Assembly: GCA_020633295.1 (NCBI GenBank)
Contig: JACKDW010000004.1
Location: 372,001-436,000, forward strand
Reading direction: 5' to 3'
DNA from: Myxococcales bacterium
GTDB lineage: Bacteria; Myxococcota_A; Polyangia; Nannocystales; Nannocystaceae
Length of the DNA: 64,000 nucleotides
In this document: positions 40,239-49,328 of the stretch, piece by piece
Numbering within the stretch: position 1 is the first letter of the stretch
Layout of the letters: the number at the start of each line of letters is the position of its first letter
Translations under genes and position numbers: made by a program
The notes under the pieces: model-generated
Seen by the model: the letters and a program-made list of their open reading frames with translations, nothing else
Told to the model about the DNA's origin: nothing
Databases searched by the model: none

Positions 40239-41738
40239 CTACGGATCGACGCCGATGAGCAGCGGGACCGCGCCGACGCTCTGGTTGATCCACGTGTTGC
40301 GATCGCCGGAGTCGATGACCACGCGGTGCTCGGGCTTCCCCCAGCGCGACACCGCCGCCTCGTACAGCCAGCGGTTCGTCGTCAGGTCGCCCTCCTGCTG
40401 CGGCTCGGGCGAGACCTTGTCGCCGAGGATGAAGCCCGCGTAGCGATCGTAGGCGAGCTCCATGCCGCCGCCGTCGTCGCCCGTGTAGCTCCAGACGCCG
40501 TCGGGCGGCGGCTGGTGGTGGACCTCGGCCACGCGCGCGACCAGCATCATCGCCCACAGGTGGAAGAACGAGTAGCCGATCGGCGGGTCGCGCAGGATCT
40601 TCTCCTCGTACATGCGGCCGTCCGGCTCGATCGCCCAGTCGATCACGGACCGAATCGACGAGGGGTTCTGGTAGGCGCCCTCGTAGCTGTCGGTCCAGCT
40701 GCCGCCGTCGAGCACGTAGGCCGCGAGCTCGTCGTCGCCGAGCGCGGTCGCCCCCGCGATCAGGCCGGCGAGCGCCCACGAGAGGTGGTTGTCGGATCGA
40801 TAGCGCTCGTAGGAGCTCGAGTTCGGGTGCGCGTCGGCCCACTTGGTCCAGGCGTTGAACCCCGAGTTCACGGCCTCGGTCAGCGCGAGCAGCCAGGCGC
40901 GCAGCGCCGCGTCGTCCTCGGGCGCGAGCGCGTAGCCGTTGCGCGTCAGCAGCAGGTACGCGTCGGACACGTTGATCAGCCCGTAGGCCTGCCAGATGGT
41001 GTCGAGCGCGAAGTTCCACGGGCGATCGCTGCAGAAGTCGTTGGTCTGATCGTCGAGCGTCGCGGCCGCGAAGTCGACGCCGAGATCGTGGAGGTTGACG
41101 ATGGTCTGCTCCTGCGACCAGGTGAGCATGAGCGCGACCGCCTTGTCGGCCGCGGCGACGTCGTCCGAGAGCGCGTAGTGAAGCGCGAGCGTGCGGATCG
41201 GGTCGCTCTCGTCTTCGAACTTGCCGGCGGCCTCCGAGAGCGTGTCGTCGACGTCGTCCGCCGGCTCGCACCAGCCGAAGCGGATCTGCGTCACGTCGTC
41301 CATGTGGAAGGGGTCGGCGATCAGGGACATCGCCGTCTGCGCGCGCCCGGCGACGAGCGAGGCCTGCGTCGCGAACAGCCCGTCGGCGTCGGTGATCCGG
41401 TCGCGCGCGCGCAGCAGCTCATCGCGGGTGAGGAACAGCCCCGCGGGCTCGAGCTCGCCGTCGCCGTCACCGTCGCCGTCGCCGTCACCGTCGCCGTCGC
41501 CGTCTCCGTCGCCGTCGCCGTCTCCATCACCGTCGCCGTCACCGTCGCCGTCGCCGGGCGTCGTCGTCGCGTCGGTCTGGCTGCCCGCCGAGGGATCGTC
41601 GCTCGTCGCGGTCGGCTGCGCGTCGGATCCTGCGGTCGCCTCGCCCGTCTCGGTCGCGTCGCTCGTCGCCGCGTCATCGCCCGAGCAGGCCGCGATCGCG
41701 AGGATCAGCGTCCCGAGTTTGATAACCGTCGTTCTCAT
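40239..41738 (-). CDS. alginate-lyase-family lipoprotein with (Gly-Asp) linker
   Basis: 499 residues from ATG 41738. MRTTVIKLGTLILAIAAC is a lipoprotein signal; a Ser/Thr/Asp linker and about 16 Gly-Asp pairs follow. The catalytic domain is the (alpha/alpha) toroid of the alginate lyase family (PF05426-like): LFLTRDELLRARDRI at its start, TWSQEQTIVNLHDLGVDFAA, ALDTIWQAYGLINVSDAYLL, and YRSDNHLSW carrying the Asn-His pair used in catalysis. It ends in YSFFHLWAMMLVARVAEVHH. Probably degrades a uronate-type polysaccharide at the surface. Shares the unusual GD linker with the globin lipoprotein 2 kb away. Confidence 0.82.
   Translation of the reverse strand: MRTTVIKLGTLILAIAACSGDDAATSDATETGEATAGSDAQPTATSDDPSAGSQTDATTTPGDGDGDGDGDGDGDGDGDGDGDGDGDGDGDGDGELEPAGLFLTRDELLRARDRITDADGLFATQASLVAGRAQTAMSLIADPFHMDDVTQIRFGWCEPADDVDDTLSEAAGKFEDESDPIRTLALHYALSDDVAAADKAVALMLTWSQEQTIVNLHDLGVDFAAATLDDQTNDFCSDRPWNFALDTIWQAYGLINVSDAYLLLTRNGYALAPEDDAALRAWLLALTEAVNSGFNAWTKWADAHPNSSSYERYRSDNHLSWALAGLIAGATALGDDELAAYVLDGGSWTDSYEGAYQNPSSIRSVIDWAIEPDGRMYEEKILRDPPIGYSFFHLWAMMLVARVAEVHHQPPPDGVWSYTGDDGGGMELAYDRYAGFILGDKVSPEPQQEGDLTTNRWLYEAAVSRWGKPEHRVVIDSGDRNTWINQSVGAVPLLIGVDP
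41457..41555 (-). repeat. hexanucleotide repeat encoding Gly-Asp linker
   Basis: About 16 units of GGCGAC/GGTGAC in frame after the lipobox of the alginate-lyase-like gene, the same unit as in the repeat at 36654. Confidence 0.9.
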
Positions 41739-41790
41739 CGCCCGTCCCGCTCCCCCGCGCGCCGACACACACCCGCCGCGCCGGCGTATT

Positions 41791-41806
41791 GTGTCACAAG
41801 AGACAT
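41791..41806. promoter_or_regulatory. dispersed 16-bp palindrome in a divergent promoter gap
   Basis: GTGTCA-CAAG-AGACAT, four of six arm pairs complementary, 53 bases before ATG 41738 (minus) and 80 bases before ATG 41886 (plus). Confidence 0.5.
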
Positions 41807-41885
41807 CTCGGCGGGGGCGCGAGCGCGCGGCGACGCGTCGGCCCGCGCGAGATCAGGTACGCTCGCCCCCAGCTCGAGGTTGCTC

Positions 41886-43274
41886 ATGCGTGTCCCCAGC
41901 TTCGCCCCCGACCAGCAGCGCCGCATCCTGCAGGCCTCCGCGGCCATCCTGACCGAGGAGGGCGCGCGCCCCCTGAGCCCGACCGGCGCCGCGACGCTCG
42001 CCGCCCTGCAGCGCTACGTCTTCCGCGCCGGCGCGCCGGTCGAAGAGGTCCTGGCGGTCATCCCCGACGGGCTCGACGCCTGCTTCGTCGACGAGGACCA
42101 GCGGCAGCTCGGCGACACGCTGCTCACCGTGCTGCCGCTGATCGACGAGGTGCCGCTGCCCGCGAAGGTCGCGGTCTCGGAGCGCGCGCTCGCGGCGGCC
42201 GGGCTGCCCGGGCGCTCGCGCGACATGGTCCGGCACTTCACCGAGAACAAGCGCGCGCGGGTGCGGCTCGACGTCGTCCGCGCGGTGTTCGGCGATCGCT
42301 ACCGGGTGGGCCTGCTCGAGGCGCTGCGGATCTCGCTCAAGGCCGCCGTCGGCGCGGCCGATCCCGCGGTCCGGGCCCGCTACGCGCCGCTGCGCGAGCT
42401 CCCGGCGGAGACCTTCGGGCGCGAGCTCGTGCGCTACTGGGACGACAACCAATTCGGCCTGCCCGGGGACAAGGGCGCGATGCCGGAGTTTCTCGCGGCC
42501 TCCCACGACGCGCGGCACGTGCTCTTCAACTGGGACACCACCATCCGCGGCGAGTGGGGGATCGGGCTCAACGAGTCGGGCAACATGGAGCCGGTGCTGC
42601 AGTCCTTCGTCGTCGCGAGCTTTATCAACTGTCAGTCGGGCCTGCGCATCGCGCCGGAGTCGCCGGCGTTCCTCGGCACCTACGACCCCGACCAGTTCTT
42701 CCGCGAGCTCGAGCGCGGCGCCGCGGCGGCGCCCGGGCTCGTCGAGCCCGACTGGGACTTCCACCCGCTGCTCACCCAGCCGCTCGAGCAGGTCCGCGCG
42801 GCGCTGGCGATCAAGCCCGGGGGCAACGTCGCGCCCGGCGGGCCCTGGTGCGGCCCCGACGGACCCCCGGCCGCGCGCGATCAGCCGCTGCACCAGGCGA
42901 CCGTGCTCAAGGAGACCGGCGGCGGGCTGGTCGCGCTGCGGATCTCGGGCGCGCTCACGCGCGAGGACCTCGCGTTCTTCCGCGAGCTCATCGAGCTCGC
43001 GGCCGCGCAGCACGAGCGACTCGACCTGCTGATCGAGCTGCAGCGCTTCTCGGGCTGGGCGTCTCCGCGGAGCCTGCTCGACGACGTCCGGCTGTTCACG
43101 AGGTACGCGCGCAAGCTCCGGCGCCTCGCCGTGCTGGGCGACGCGGGCTGGCAGCGCTGGCTGATCACGCTCGACCGCCCGTTCGCGGCGCTGCTCGGGA
43201 TCGACGAGCGATACTTCCCGCTCACCGAGCGCGACGCGGCGCTGGCGTTCTGTCGCGGCGACACGCCCGCGTAG
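41886..43274 (+). CDS. helical TerB/Coq4-like protein with C-terminal SpoIIAA/STAS-like domain
   Basis: 462 residues, cytosolic. The first 150 residues are helical with an acidic motif (RQLGDTLLTVLPLIDEVPLP) that recalls TerB-like modules. The middle (ETFGRELVRYWDDNQFGLPG, FLAASHDARHVLFNWDTTIR GEWGIGLN) has the HDxxH pattern and helix order of Coq4-like proteins. The last 115 residues (LVALRISGALTREDLAFFRE, LIELQRFSGWASPRSLLDDV, LAVLGDAGWQRWL) match the SpoIIAA-like STAS family. Assignment of the first two parts is tentative. It precedes the two-kinase operon by 83 bases on the same strand. Confidence 0.6.
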   Translation: MRVPSFAPDQQRRILQASAAILTEEGARPLSPTGAATLAALQRYVFRAGAPVEEVLAVIPDGLDACFVDEDQRQLGDTLLTVLPLIDEVPLPAKVAVSERALAAAGLPGRSRDMVRHFTENKRARVRLDVVRAVFGDRYRVGLLEALRISLKAAVGAADPAVRARYAPLRELPAETFGRELVRYWDDNQFGLPGDKGAMPEFLAASHDARHVLFNWDTTIRGEWGIGLNESGNMEPVLQSFVVASFINCQSGLRIAPESPAFLGTYDPDQFFRELERGAAAAPGLVEPDWDFHPLLTQPLEQVRAALAIKPGGNVAPGGPWCGPDGPPAARDQPLHQATVLKETGGGLVALRISGALTREDLAFFRELIELAAAQHERLDLLIELQRFSGWASPRSLLDDVRLFTRYARKLRRLAVLGDAGWQRWLITLDRPFAALLGIDERYFPLTERDAALAFCRGDTPA

Positions 43275-43357
43275 CCGCGCGCCCGCGCGGATCCGCGGAC
43301 GCGCACGAACGCGCCCCCGCGGGCGCCGTATACTCGGGCGCCGAACCAGGAGCGTCC

Positions 43358-44623
43358 ATGGATCTCGACCAATTGCTCACCGCCCTCCACGGCGCGCGCG
43401 ACCTGCTCGCGGCGCGCGGGCGCGAGGCGAGCTGCGCCCGCTGTGAGCTGCAAAACCCCCCGTCCGCGATGTACTGCGCCGGCTGCGGCCACCGCATGCG
43501 CTTCCCCTGCCCCGGCTGCAAGGCGCTGTGCAACGACGGCGAGCGTCACTGTCGCGCGTGCGGCTGGGCGCTGACCGACGCGGTCACGCAGGGCGCCCTC
43601 GAGGATCTCGCCGAGCGAGACGAGCGCCGCGCCTCGGATCCGCTGCTGCTGTTCCGCGACCTCCAGCGCGTCGGCTCGCGCCGCAGCGCCAAGTACCGGG
43701 CGCGCCGCAAGCAGGGCGGCGCGCGCCGCTTCCTCAAGGAGGGCACGAGCAAGCAGGCGCGCGAGCTGCTGCTCAACGAGTCCCGCGCGCTCGCGGGCCT
43801 CGAGCACGACAACGTGATCCGCCTGCACGAGACGCACGAGCACGCCGCGCGCGTGCTGCTCGAGCTCGAGCACATCCCGTCGGACGAGCTGCGCTTCCCG
43901 CTGCCGATCCCGACGGTCATCGAGATCATGCGCGGCGTCGCCGGGGCGCTCGCGGCCGTGCACGCGCGCGGCTGGATCCACGGGGACGTGAAGCCCGGCA
44001 ACATCCTGATGCGCGACGGCGTGACGCCCGTGCTCATCGACTTCGAGTCGGCGCAGGAGCCCGGGCCCAGCCGCTTCGGCGCCTACACGCCGATGTTCGC
44101 CGCGCCCGAGCAGGTGTTCGGGGACCACATCGACGCGCGCGTCGACGTCTACGGCTTCGGCGTGACGCTCTACCTGCTGTTCATCTACGACCGCGTGCCC
44201 TCGCTGCTCGACCCCGAGACCACCGCGCAGCAGGCCATGCAGCAGGTGCTCAAGGCGAAGGTGCGGCGGGCCGCGAACTACCTCGAGGAGGCGACCATCT
44301 TCGGCGGCGTCGCGCGCAAGAACTCCGTCGGCACGCCCTCGTGGATGGCGGAGGTGCAGGCGCAGCAGCAGCAGGTGCGCAAGCCCAGGCTGCCCGGCGC
44401 CGCCTCGACCGAGGCCGAGGCGCTCGGCGCCAAGTACTTCTTCTCCGCCGAGCTCGAGCGCCTCGCGACGGTCAACCGCCGCCTCGACCTCACGCGCGCG
44501 CTGCTCGAGCTGGTCTGCGACGCCACCGAGATCGAGCCGGACCAGCGGCCGCCCGACGGCGCCGCGCTCGCGCGGCGCATGGACGAGCTGGCGCGCCGCG
44601 CCCGAGAGGAGGCGCCCGCGTGA
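43358..44623 (+). CDS. Ser/Thr kinase-like protein with N-terminal double zinc ribbon
   Basis: 421 residues; AGGAG before ATG 43358. Residues about 25-70 hold four CxxC knuckles (CARCELQNPP, YCAGCGH, CPGCKALC, HCRACG), a double zinc ribbon. The kinase domain lacks a recognisable glycine loop, but Lys in RRFLKEG may replace the VAIK lysine. HGDVKPGNIL is an intact catalytic loop of the non-RD type; the metal motif is DFE instead of DFG; APEQ is present. Residues between the C-lobe helices (about 285-360) are an insertion. No TM helix. The stop overlaps the next kinase by four bases (GTGA). Confidence 0.82.
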   Translation: MDLDQLLTALHGARDLLAARGREASCARCELQNPPSAMYCAGCGHRMRFPCPGCKALCNDGERHCRACGWALTDAVTQGALEDLAERDERRASDPLLLFRDLQRVGSRRSAKYRARRKQGGARRFLKEGTSKQARELLLNESRALAGLEHDNVIRLHETHEHAARVLLELEHIPSDELRFPLPIPTVIEIMRGVAGALAAVHARGWIHGDVKPGNILMRDGVTPVLIDFESAQEPGPSRFGAYTPMFAAPEQVFGDHIDARVDVYGFGVTLYLLFIYDRVPSLLDPETTAQQAMQQVLKAKVRRAANYLEEATIFGGVARKNSVGTPSWMAEVQAQQQQVRKPRLPGAASTEAEALGAKYFFSAELERLATVNRRLDLTRALLELVCDATEIEPDQRPPDGAALARRMDELARRAREEAPA

Positions 44624-45591
44624 GCAAGAACGTCAGCTTCCTCGACGAGAAAGATCTCGAGCGCCGGCTCGCGCGGCTGCGTCAGTTCTGGCTCGACCCG
44701 CTGCGCCGCTACGAGCGACGGCGAGCCGCGCCCGCCGAGCCGCCGATCCAGGGCGTCATCGGCCAGACCCCCGCGGGCGCGCTCGAGCGCGCGCGCTTCG
44801 CCGGCTCGACCGCCGGGCGCCTGCTGCTGCTCGCGGAGCACGACGCGCTCACGCGCGCGCGCCACCCCAACCTCGTCGCCCACCGCTGGACCGGCGTGTA
44901 CAAGGGTCGCCTGTACGTCGGGACATCCTGGATCCAGCCGCCCAAGGACACGCCCTCGCCGATCCCGCTCCTGCGGCTGCTGCGGCAGATCGCGAGCGCG
45001 GCGCGCGGCGTCGCGGCGCTGCACGAGGCCGACCTCGTCCACGGCGATCTCAAGCCCTCGACGATCCTGCGCGAGGGCGACCGCGGCGTCATCGTCGACC
45101 TCAAGCTCGCGCGCCCGCCGGGCCCGCGACCCGACGTCTCCTACAGCCCCAAGTACGCCGCGCCCGAGCAGATCCTCGAGGAGCGCGTGGGGCCCGAGGC
45201 CGACGTGTACGCGCTCGGCGTCACGCTCTACGACCTGTTCATCAAGAACCGCTTCCCCACGCTGCTGCGCGCCCGCGCGGCGCCCCGCGCCCCGGGGCCA
45301 GCGCAGGCGCCCGAGCCGATCGAGGCGATCACCTCGATCGGCGAATTCATGAACCCGGGCGCCCCGCGCGGGGACACGAGCAAGGACGAGATCGTCGGCG
45401 GCAAGGTGATGTTCCGCAGCCAGCTCGCAAACGTCGTGGTCGGGGTCCAGCACGCCGAGCGCATGGGCGCGGTGCTCGAGGTCATCCGCCGCGCCTGCGA
45501 CATGAACCCGGCGCGCCGCTTCCCGCACGCGGGCGCGTTCGCGGACGCGCTCGAGCAGCTGTGTGAAGGGCCAGGTGATCGCGCGAGCTGA
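44620..45591 (+). CDS. degenerate Ser/Thr kinase (probable pseudokinase), coupled to the upstream kinase
   Basis: 323 residues from GTG 44620. The C-lobe is clear: LVHGDLKPSTILREG, VIVDLKLARPPG, KYAAPEQILE, EADVYALGVTLYDLF. Changes from the active consensus are visible: the catalytic-loop Asn is Thr (KPST), DFG is DLK, no glycine loop, and no obvious VAIK lysine. It probably binds or regulates the zinc-ribbon kinase rather than phosphorylating (inference from overlap and lost residues). A palindrome-like site CTGTAC-GTCG-GGACAT (44911) is written with the codons GGG ACA TCC. Confidence 0.8.
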   Translation: MSKNVSFLDEKDLERRLARLRQFWLDPLRRYERRRAAPAEPPIQGVIGQTPAGALERARFAGSTAGRLLLLAEHDALTRARHPNLVAHRWTGVYKGRLYVGTSWIQPPKDTPSPIPLLRLLRQIASAARGVAALHEADLVHGDLKPSTILREGDRGVIVDLKLARPPGPRPDVSYSPKYAAPEQILEERVGPEADVYALGVTLYDLFIKNRFPTLLRARAAPRAPGPAQAPEPIEAITSIGEFMNPGAPRGDTSKDEIVGGKVMFRSQLANVVVGVQHAERMGAVLEVIRRACDMNPARRFPHAGAFADALEQLCEGPGDRAS

Positions 45592-45618
45592 CGCGCGCCG
45601 CCCAGCCCGGCGTCGCGG

Positions 45619-46248
45619 TCAGGTCCACGTCGCGCGATAGATCGTGCGGCGCTCGTCGGCGCGCTCGAGCTCGACCGCGCCGTCGCGCCCGCGCGACGCC
45701 TCGATCGCCGCGCAGAAGCCCTGCGCCAACCCCAGACGACCGACCTCCGTGTACAGGCGCGGCGGGTGCTCGACCGTCACGCGCGCGGCCGTGGGCGAGC
45801 GCCGCTCGACGATCAGCCGCGATCCGCGGTGAAAATTCGACCACCGGCGCGCGGCGTGGGCGAGCAGCCGCGCCGGCGAGATGAGCTGCATGAGCGGCGC
45901 GTAGATCCGGCCGCCCAGGACGTCGCGCTGCACGGAGAACATCAGCGCCATGAACGCGTCGACGCGCGCGGGGTACAGCCGATCAATGATGCCGGCGATC
46001 AGCGCCTGGTGGTGCACCTCGTGGATCCAGGAGTTCACGAGCGGCGGCGCGTCGACGAGCTCGGCGAGCGGCCCCGGGAGACCGCGCGGCGCCGCCGGCA
46101 GCGCGGCGAGCAGCGCGCGGGAGAACGCGCCCTTGATCTGGCACTCGGGATAGCTCTCGAGCCCGCTGGGCAGCGAGGCGAGGTACGCCGAGAGCTGCTC
46201 GGGCGCCGCGCGCGGGACGAGATCGACCACGTGCGTTCGAGTGTACAT
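45619..46248 (-). CDS. protein of unknown function, resembling a myxobacterial DUF2378-type family
   Basis: 209 residues. N-terminal LVPRAAPEQLSAYLASLPSG, a helical middle with INSWIHEVHHQALIAG-like His residues, then LISPARLLAHAARRWSNFHRG and a C-terminal beta-strand pair (RLIVERRSPTAARVTVEHPP, YRATWT). The helix order and the final strands recall the paralogous myxobacterial family annotated as DUF2378/TIGR02265; this is from memory and weak. No signal peptide. The dispersed palindrome overlaps its start codon. Confidence 0.6.
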   Translation of the reverse strand: MYTRTHVVDLVPRAAPEQLSAYLASLPSGLESYPECQIKGAFSRALLAALPAAPRGLPGPLAELVDAPPLVNSWIHEVHHQALIAGIIDRLYPARVDAFMALMFSVQRDVLGGRIYAPLMQLISPARLLAHAARRWSNFHRGSRLIVERRSPTAARVTVEHPPRLYTEVGRLGLAQGFCAAIEASRGRDGAVELERADERRTIYRATWT

Positions 46249-46262
46249 GACCCATTCGACAT
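46247..46262. promoter_or_regulatory. dispersed 16-bp palindrome overlapping a start codon
   Basis: ATGACC-CATT-CGACAT, four of six arm pairs complementary; its first two bases fall in the start codon of the minus-strand gene ending at 45619. Confidence 0.55.
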
Positions 46263-46320
46263 ATTGCTGTCGTCGACGCGCGCCCGCCAGCGGGCGCGTG
46301 CTCGAGCGCGGCGGTGCGCC

Positions 46321-46923
46321 TCAGGGGCTGCAGTCGCCCGCGCACGGCCCGAGGAAGCACTCGACCGCCGCCGCGACGGCGGGGTTCTGACCCGGGTTGA
46401 ACACGCCGCACTCCACCGAGCACATGATCTGGTCGCCGCCCTCGGACAGGCAGCCGTACACGCACGAGCAGTCCTCGTCGGCCTCGCAGGCCGCGACCGC
46501 GTCGCAGCAATTCGACTTGAAGCAGGCCTCGCAGGGGATGTCCCCGGGATCCGGGGCGCACAGCTCACCGCCGCCGGTCGTGGCCGCGTCGGTCGTGCCC
46601 GCGGTGTCGCTGTCGGTCGCGCTCGGGCCGGTCGTGCCGCTCGTCCCGGTCGTCTCGGCCCCGTCGGTCGTGCCGGGCGTCCCCGTCGTCTCGGGCGCGC
46701 CCGTCGAGCCCGTCATGCCCTGGGAGTCGGATCCGCCCGGGCCCGCGGTGGTGCCGCCCGTGCTCGTGGAGGACGCCGACGAGGTCGCGCTCGCGTCGCT
46801 CGTCGCGTTGGTCTCGCTCGCGTCGGACGCGGTCGCGGTGGTGCCCGAGCCGCCGCTGTCGCCGCAGGCGCACGCGAGCGCGAGGCACAGGAGCCCGGTG
46901 ATCGCTACTGTCTTTGAAGCCAT
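46321..46923 (-). CDS. Cys-rich lipoprotein with Thr/Ser/Gly linker
   Basis: 200 residues; ATG 46923 is preceded by GAGGAG. MASKTVAITGLLCLALACAC carries the lipobox. About 100 residues of TTGT/SDAS-type linker lead to a 75-residue C-terminal module with 12 cysteines (CAPDPGDIPCEACFKSNCC, CEADEDCSCVYGC, CSVECG, CFLGPCAGDC), a pattern repeated in many myxobacterial lipoproteins. The start region ATGGCT-TCAA-AGACAG (46908-46923) fits the dispersed palindrome and uses GCT TCA AAG ACA. Confidence 0.8.
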   Translation of the reverse strand: MASKTVAITGLLCLALACACGDSGGSGTTATASDASETNATSDASATSSASSTSTGGTTAGPGGSDSQGMTGSTGAPETTGTPGTTDGAETTGTSGTTGPSATDSDTAGTTDAATTGGGELCAPDPGDIPCEACFKSNCCDAVAACEADEDCSCVYGCLSEGGDQIMCSVECGVFNPGQNPAVAAAVECFLGPCAGDCSP

Positions 46924-47173
46924 ATTTATCTCCTCGAGGCTACCCGGCAATTCTCACACACGCGCGCTCGCGTCGCAATCCGCGGCGGCGTGACGCTGTA
47001 CTCACGTCGATTCCGGGAGCGCGGTCTTCAGACCTCGCCTCTCGCGCCGGCTCCTCCCCTCGCCGCGGACGCGGCGGCCGAGCGCCCGCTCTTGATCTGT
47101 CTCTCGGGACTCTCGAGGAGACGCCGTCACGCGGCGCGGCGACAGTGCAGCCGCGCCGCCTCCTTCGTCGCGG

Positions 47174-47303
47174 CCTTCGCTCGCGGCCTTCGCTCGCGGC
47201 CTTCGCTCGCGGCCTTCGCTCGCGGCCTTCGCTCGCGGTCTTCGCTCGCGGCCTTCGCTCGCGGCCTTCGCTCGCGGCCTTCGCTCGCGGTCTTCGCTCG
47301 CGT
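47174..47303. repeat. 13-bp tandem repeat array
   Basis: About ten head-to-tail copies of CCTTCGCTCGCGG, two with C-to-T, in the 558-base gap between a lipoprotein and a radical SAM gene. Unit length 13 is not a codon multiple, so a coding role is unlikely. The rest of the gap holds no gene I can support. Confidence 0.9.
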
Positions 47304-47481
47304 TCGACTACCGGCGTCACGCGCCGGCTACACGCGCCGTCGCCCGCGCCTCCAAGCTCGCGACGCGCGGGCGAGCGCGCTCGTCGGGCGCTGGCGTCGC
47401 GCGCCGCCGTGAAGGCGCACACGAGCGCCACGCGCTCACCCGCGCTCACGTGGTAGCCTGTCGCGGTCGCCCCGGTCCACC

Positions 47482-49316
47482 ATGCGAGTCGCGCGTGTCT
47501 ACACCAACGAAACGTGCAACCAGCGCTGCGCGTTCTGTCATACGCGACGACCTCGCGAGGATCCTGCCTACGTCGCCGGGGCCGCGGTGGCGCGGCGGAT
47601 CGACGCGGCCGCGCGCTCGGGCGCGAAGGAGCTGATCCTCACCGGCGGCGAGCCGGCGATGCGTCGAGACCTGCCGCGGCTCGTGGCCTACGCCCGCGCC
47701 CGCGGGATCGATCGCGTCACGCTCGAGACCAACGCGACGCTCATCGACCCCGCCCGCGCCCGCGCGCTCGCGGACGCGGGCCTCGGGCTCGCGCGCGTGC
47801 ACGCGCCGGCGTGGTCGGAGCGCTACGATCGCGTGACCCACGATCCGGGCGGCTTCACGAACATGGTCCGCGGGACACACGCGCTCGCGGCGGCGGGGAT
47901 CGAGCTCGAGCTCAGCACGCCGATCGTCCGCGAGAACCTCGACGCGATCGCCGAGCTGCCGGCGCGCTTCGCCGACGCGCTGCCGCGCGCGCGCGCGTGG
48001 GTCGTCGGCGTCCCCTACCGCGGCCCCGCGCCGGCGCTGCTCGTCGACCCGCCGCGGCCGCGCGGGCGATCGAGGCGGCCGAGGCCGCGGCCCGCCGCGC
48101 GGAGCTGACGATCCGGCTCGAGCAAGACACCCAGCTCCCGCCGTGCACCTTCGAGCGACCGGCGCGGGTCGCCCACCTGTTCACGCTCACGCGCGGCGCC
48201 GGCCCCCGCGAGGGCTACCGTCAGCTGCGCGCCTGCGAGCCGTGCATCGTGCGCGCGCAGTGCCCCGGCTTCCCCGAGGAGACGCTCGCCCGCGTCGGTG
48301 AGCACGACGACGAGCGCGGCGCGCTCGCGCGACCGATCGCGCAGGACCGCGTGCGCCGGCGACTCAACGTGATCTCGTCGGTCGAGGAGCAGATCGCCCG
48401 CGAGCTGACGCAGGAGGACGTGGTGCGGCGGCCCGGTGAAGCGGCGGTGCGGTCACGCATCGTCCGCGTCAACTTCCGCTGCAACCAGGCCTGTCACTTC
48501 TGCTTCGTCTCGACGCACCTGCCGGCCGCCGAGGACGCGGCGGTCGAGGACGCGATCCGCGGGATCGCGCGCGTCGGCGGCAAGCTCGTGCTCTCGGGCG
48601 GCGAGCCGACCCTGAACCCGCGCCTGCTCGACTACGTGCGCCTCGGCAAGCGCGAGGGCGCGCGCGCGATCGAGCTGCAGACCAACGCGATCCGCCTCGC
48701 GGAGCCCGGCCTCGCGCGGGCGCTCGCGGAGGCCGGCGTCGACGAGGCGTTCATCTCGCTGCACGGCTCGACCGCGGAGATCTCCGACGCCGTCACCAAC
48801 GCGCCCGGGACCTTCGCGCGCACCGTCGTCGGGATCGACCAGGTGGTCGCGGCCGGGATCACCACGCGCGTCAACTTCGTGTTCTGCCGCGCGAACCTCG
48901 AGGACTTCCCGGCGTACGTGGAGCTGGTCGCCGCGCGCTGGCCCGCGGCCATGCTCGTCGTCTCCTTCGTCGCGACCTCCACCGACGTGGTCCCGCGGAC
49001 CGCCGAGCTGCAGCCGCGCTACTCCGAGGTCATCCCGCCGCTCGCCGACGGGCTGCGCCGCGCCGCCGCGCGCGGGCTCGTCGTGACCGGCTTCGACTCG
49101 ATGTGCGGGATCCCGCTGTGCCTCGTGCCCCGGGACGTGCGGGAGTTCTTCACGCTGGCGACCGTCCCCGAGGGCTTCGACGGCGGCGAGTTCATCAAGG
49201 CCGCGGCCTGCGAGCGCTGCGAGCTCCAAGACAAGTGCTTCGGCGTGCGCCGCGGCTACGCCGAGCTGCACGGGACCGACGAGTTCCGCCCTGTCCGCGC
49301 GGACACGCCCGCGTAG
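47482..49316 (+). pseudogene. double radical SAM enzyme gene with one frame break near 48050
   Basis: First half (47482 to about 48050): CNQRCAFC cluster motif, LTGGEPAM, ETNATL. Second half, in another frame: CNQACHFC, LSGGEPTL, ELQTNAI, then CGIPLC and CERCELQDKCFG...YAELHG. Between them LLVDPP (frame one) should join AAARAIEAAEAAARRAELTI ... CEPCIVRAQCPGF (frame two). One extra C in the GACCCGCC run near 48048 would restore a single protein of about 611 residues with two complete radical SAM cores. The second core is related to the enzyme at 25009. Either a sequencing indel or a recent mutation; both halves look conserved. Confidence 0.75.
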
Positions 49317-49328
49317 AGGTCGCCGACC

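Noticed and set aside
47174..47303. CRISPR-like repeat array
   Set aside because: Units are contiguous 13-mers without spacers and there are no cas genes.
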